From Hydrogenophaga intermedia (GTDB taxonomy: Bacteria; Pseudomonadota; Gammaproteobacteria; Burkholderiales; Burkholderiaceae_C), in contig CAMBOY010000107.1 in the NCBI GenBank assembly GCA_945869245.1, forward strand, positions 1-9,213: a stretch of DNA of 9,213 nucleotides. Direction: 5' to 3'. The notes below the pieces were generated by a model. The model had not been told where the DNA came from. It ran no database searches and saw only the letters and a program-made list of their open reading frames with translations. Made by a program: the position numbers and the translations under genes. Positions 7,247 through 9,213 of the stretch are shown one piece after another. Within the stretch, counting starts at the first letter, position 1. Each line of letters opens with the position of its first letter.

Positions 7247-8865
7247 TTCGGTGTCTCCGAGAAAGGGGATGATTCAGCGTGGGATGTGGACGCCGATGCG
7301 TCCAGTTGGTATTGCTGGCACAGGGCCACAAATGCGGGCAACTGTGGGTCGATGCCGGTTTCCTCGCGCAGGATCTCGGCCACCCGAGGCGCCATGGCCT
7401 GCGCGGCGCGGGCATCCACAAACAGGGCACGCCACCGGCGGGCGAGCATATCCTCGACCGTCACCGCCCACTCGTGGCGGGCGGCATACCTGACGATGGC
7501 CTCGGTCAATCCCAGGCCCAGCGCGCGGTCGTGGCCGGGCAAGGCGGCGGCCACAGCGGCTTGGCTGCCCAGCAGGTGCGGCCCGGGAGCGTCTCGCAAC
7601 GAGGTGGGCGGGTGGGACGCATTGGGCGCGCCCCACAGGCGGTGCGTGTGGGTGTGGGCGGCTTGGGCAGCAGCGGGCAGGTCTCCCGCGGCCACCAGCG
7701 CAGCCATCACGTCGTCGGCCATGGCGCGGTAGGTGGTCCACTTGCCGCCAGTGACCGTGACAAAACTAGGGGCCTCGCGCGCGATCAGGTGCTCGCGCGA
7801 GATCGCAGCGGTGCCGCCGCCCTCGCCCACCGCCCCGACCAGCGGGCGCAGCCCGACCCACACGCTGGCGACGTCGGCTGGCTCCAAGGCCACGCCCAGC
7901 GATCGGCGGGTTTCGCCAAACAAAAAGTCCAGCTCTTCGGCCATGGGCCGGGGCTCCAGCGGCGCGTCGCTGCGCGGCGTGTCGGTGGTGCCGATCACGG
8001 TGGCACCCAGCCAGGGCACGGCAAACAGCACCCGCCCGTCGGTGGTGCGCGGCACCAGCACGGCTTCGGTCAGCGGCAGCAGCCGGCGCGGCACCACCAG
8101 GTGCACGCCCTGGCTGGCTTGCACCAGCGGGCGCACCGGCTGACCGCTGGGCCGCTGGCGCCCCAGCGCCTGTTGCCGCAAGGCGTCGACCCACACGCCA
8201 GCGGCATTGACCACGGTGCGGGCGCTGACTTGGGTGTGTTCATCACTAATGGCGTCGCGCAGGCTCACGCGCCAACCGTCGGGCGCCGGGCTCAAGCCCA
8301 CCACCCGGGTGTGGTTGCGCAGCTGCGCGCCGGCGGCCTCGGCGGTGCGGGCCAAGGCCAGGGCCAGGCGCGCGTCGTCGAACTGGCCGTCCCAGTAGCG
8401 CACACCCGCCACCGCGCCAGGCATGTGGGGCAACAGCCGGCGCAACGCCGCGCCACCCAGCGACTCGGTAGCGCCCAGGCTCAGGCGCCCCGCCAGCCAT
8501 TGGTACATCTTGAGACCGACCCAGGTGATGGCCCAAGACAGACGGCTTGTTTCGGCCACCACAAAAGGCAAAGCCTGAGCCAAATGGGGCGCCAGGCCCA
8601 GCACCACAGCGCGTTCGCGCAAGGCCTCGCGCACCAGCGACACCCGCCCCTGTGCCAGGTACCGCACGCCACCGTGCAGCAGCTTGGTGGACCGCGACGA
8701 GGTGCCACAGGCGAAGTCGCGCGCCTCCACCAGAGCCACCCGCCGGCCTTCGAGCGCGGCCTGCACGGCCACCCCCAATCCGGTGGCGCCGCCACCAATC
8801 ACCAGCACGTCCAGCGGCGCCTCGGTGCCACATCGCGCCCAATCAGACAGTTCAGATCGAATCAT
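7243..8865 (-). CDS. glpD: FAD-dependent glycerol-3-phosphate dehydrogenase (GlpD family)
   Basis: This 540-aa enzyme of the aerobic GlpD class oxidises sn-glycerol-3-phosphate to dihydroxyacetone phosphate and passes electrons to the quinone pool at the inner membrane. Visible signs: FAD-binding VIGGGATGLG (22-31), the family hallmark DFACGTSSRSTKLLHGG (50-66) with VRYL after it, YWDGQFDDARL (157-167), VNAAGVWVD (219-227), and GGKWTTYRAMADD before the C-terminal domain. That domain carries RYAARHEWAVTVEDMLARR and ALFVDARAA. Length is near the E. coli enzyme (about 500 aa). ATG 8865 is preferred over a TTG two codons upstream; neither has a Shine-Dalgarno sequence. It is the first gene of the operon and is divergent from a GlpR-like repressor, which supports the assignment. 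Paralogues acting on other polyol phosphates, such as erythritol-phosphate dehydrogenase EryB, share this fold, so substrate is likely but not certain. Confidence 0.92.
   Translation of the reverse strand: MIRSELSDWARCGTEAPLDVLVIGGGATGLGVAVQAALEGRRVALVEARDFACGTSSRSTKLLHGGVRYLAQGRVSLVREALRERAVVLGLAPHLAQALPFVVAETSRLSWAITWVGLKMYQWLAGRLSLGATESLGGAALRRLLPHMPGAVAGVRYWDGQFDDARLALALARTAEAAGAQLRNHTRVVGLSPAPDGWRVSLRDAISDEHTQVSARTVVNAAGVWVDALRQQALGRQRPSGQPVRPLVQASQGVHLVVPRRLLPLTEAVLVPRTTDGRVLFAVPWLGATVIGTTDTPRSDAPLEPRPMAEELDFLFGETRRSLGVALEPADVASVWVGLRPLVGAVGEGGGTAAISREHLIAREAPSFVTVTGGKWTTYRAMADDVMAALVAAGDLPAAAQAAHTHTHRLWGAPNASHPPTSLRDAPGPHLLGSQAAVAAALPGHDRALGLGLTEAIVRYAARHEWAVTVEDMLARRWRALFVDARAAQAMAPRVAEILREETGIDPQLPAFVALCQQYQLDASASTSHAESSPFSETPK
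7255..7258 (-). promoter_or_regulatory. Ribosome binding site inside the glpD 3' end, setting the GTG start of the oxidoreductase
   Basis: GGAG on the minus strand lies eight bases before GTG 7246 and within the last codons of the GlpD reading frame. It is the main support for the non-ATG start, and with the GTGA overlap it points to coupled translation of the two genes. Confidence 0.7.
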
Positions 8866-8873
8866 TAACAATC

Positions 8874-8891
8874 AAATAAAACGTTTTATTT
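8874..8891. promoter_or_regulatory. Perfect 18-bp palindrome, candidate operator
   Basis: AAATAAAACGTTTTATTT equals its own reverse complement over all 18 bases. It begins nine bases upstream of the glpD ATG at 8865, where a bound repressor would block transcription or early elongation. It is followed at once by TTTCGTTT direct repeats. Binding by the divergent DeoR/GlpR-like protein is inferred from position. Confidence 0.5.
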
Positions 8892-8893
8892 TG

Positions 8894-8911
8894 TTTCGTT
8901 TATTTTCGTTT
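8894..8911. repeat. Tandem TTTCGTTT repeats, candidate DeoR-family operator
   Basis: Two exact copies of TTTCGTTT lie at 8894-8901 and 8904-8911, a 10-base period or one helical turn. Related CGTTT cores occur at 8882 (inside the palindrome) and at 8915. DeoR-family repressors such as GlpR commonly bind several repeated half-sites in front of their targets. The assignment is inferred from location and periodicity. Confidence 0.55.
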
Positions 8912-9003
8912 CTGCGTTTATATCGCAAAACACGCCGCTTCGCTTATGCTCGCAATCACTGATACACCAGCCGGGCAGACCGGCTACAAACCCAGGCATG
9001 ACG

Positions 9004-9213
9004 ATGGCACTCAACCCCCGGCAACTGGCCATGCTGCAGGCTGTGCGCGACAGCGGCAGCCTCAAAACCGAGCAACTGGCCGAGCGCTTTCAGACCACGC
9101 TGCAAACCGTGCGCCGCGACGTGCAGCGCCTGACCGACGCCGGCGTGCTGGAACGTTTTCATGGCGGCGTGCGCGCGCCCGACAGCAGCAGCCGCAACAC
9201 CGCCTACACCGAG
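9004..9213 (+). CDS. glpR: DeoR-family transcriptional repressor, GlpR-like (3' end outside window)
   Basis: Only the N-terminal 70 residues are inside the window. They form the DeoR-type winged helix-turn-helix: NPRQLAMLQAVRDSGSLKTE, then LAERFQTTLQTVRRDVQRL as the HTH, and the wing LTDAGVLERFHGGV. QTVRRD followed by an FHGG or YHGG wing is typical of GlpR and its relatives. The C-terminal sugar-phosphate-sensing domain is not visible. ATG 9004 is chosen because AGG at 8994-8996 then has a seven-base spacer; an in-frame ATG at 8998 is the alternative but leaves only one base of spacing. It is divergent from glpD, so it most likely represses the glpD-transporter operon and itself until a phosphorylated inducer such as glycerol-3-phosphate is present. 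The role is inferred; the family call is firm. Confidence 0.85.
   Translation, partial: MALNPRQLAMLQAVRDSGSLKTEQLAERFQTTLQTVRRDVQRLTDAGVLERFHGGVRAPDSSSRNTAYTE

Larger units (their letters stand above)
8866..9003. promoter_or_regulatory. Divergent promoter/operator region between glpD and the DeoR-family regulator
   Basis: This 138-base gap is very AT-rich between 8866 and 8930 and contrasts with the GC-rich genes. It must hold the start of transcription of the glpD-transporter operon (minus) and of the repressor gene (+). Candidate -10 boxes are TATAAA on the minus strand near 8918-8923 and TATGCT at 8945-8950 on the + strand, but neither has a convincing -35 box. Promoter positions are therefore not fixed. 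The operator-like repeats are listed separately. Confidence 0.65.

Noticed and set aside
5993..7732. Long + strand open frame (579 codons) opposite the oxidoreductase and the glpD end
   Set aside because: It crosses two real genes on the other strand, has the low-complexity composition of an antisense frame in GC-rich DNA, and shows no domain.
7279..8868. Long + strand open frame (529 codons) opposite glpD
   Set aside because: It mirrors the codon structure of the strongly supported GlpD gene. Its translation is rich in His, Gln, Arg and Gly with no recognisable motif.

Overview
This window looks like a piece of a GC-rich betaproteobacterial chromosome, probably Burkholderiales and possibly the Comamonadaceae. 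That placement is inferred from base composition, protein character and gene content; no marker gene is present. I see no tRNA, rRNA, CRISPR array or insertion sequence.

Left part (1-1408, + strand): the last 453 codons of a large secreted repeat protein. It has bacterial Ig-like repeats and ends in a type I secretion C-terminal domain. A strong hairpin terminator follows and probably also serves the convergent genes. On the minus strand next to it lies an 83-aa DUF2786-domain gene (1414-1665). A promoter-like sequence in front of that gene carries a perfect 9-bp inverted repeat.

Centre and right (1815-8865, minus strand, transcribed right to left): one catabolic locus. In transcription order it encodes an FAD-dependent glycerol-3-phosphate dehydrogenase (GlpD family), a Gfo/Idh/MocA-family NAD(P)-dependent oxidoreductase, and a complete CUT1-type ABC importer. 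The importer consists of a UgpC/MalK-type ATPase, a periplasmic binding protein and two permeases. GlpD and the oxidoreductase overlap by GTGA, and the two permeases overlap by ATGA. An intrinsic terminator-like hairpin sits between the binding-protein gene and the first permease, which would favour extra binding protein over membrane subunits.

Right edge: a divergent + strand gene cut by the window end (from 9004) encodes a DeoR-family, GlpR-like repressor. The AT-rich gap between it and glpD (8866-9003) holds a perfect 18-bp palindrome and two TTTCGTTT repeats exactly 10 bp apart, good candidates for the repressor's operator.

The likely logic is repressor, divergent operator, then an operon for importing and oxidising glycerol-3-phosphate, glycerol, another polyol or a glycerol-containing glycoside. 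The exact substrate cannot be read from the sequence, and no kinase, facilitator or hydrolase lies in the window. The most interesting points are the pairing of a GlpD with a MocA-type dehydrogenase and a dedicated importer, the intra-operon attenuator, and the operator architecture.
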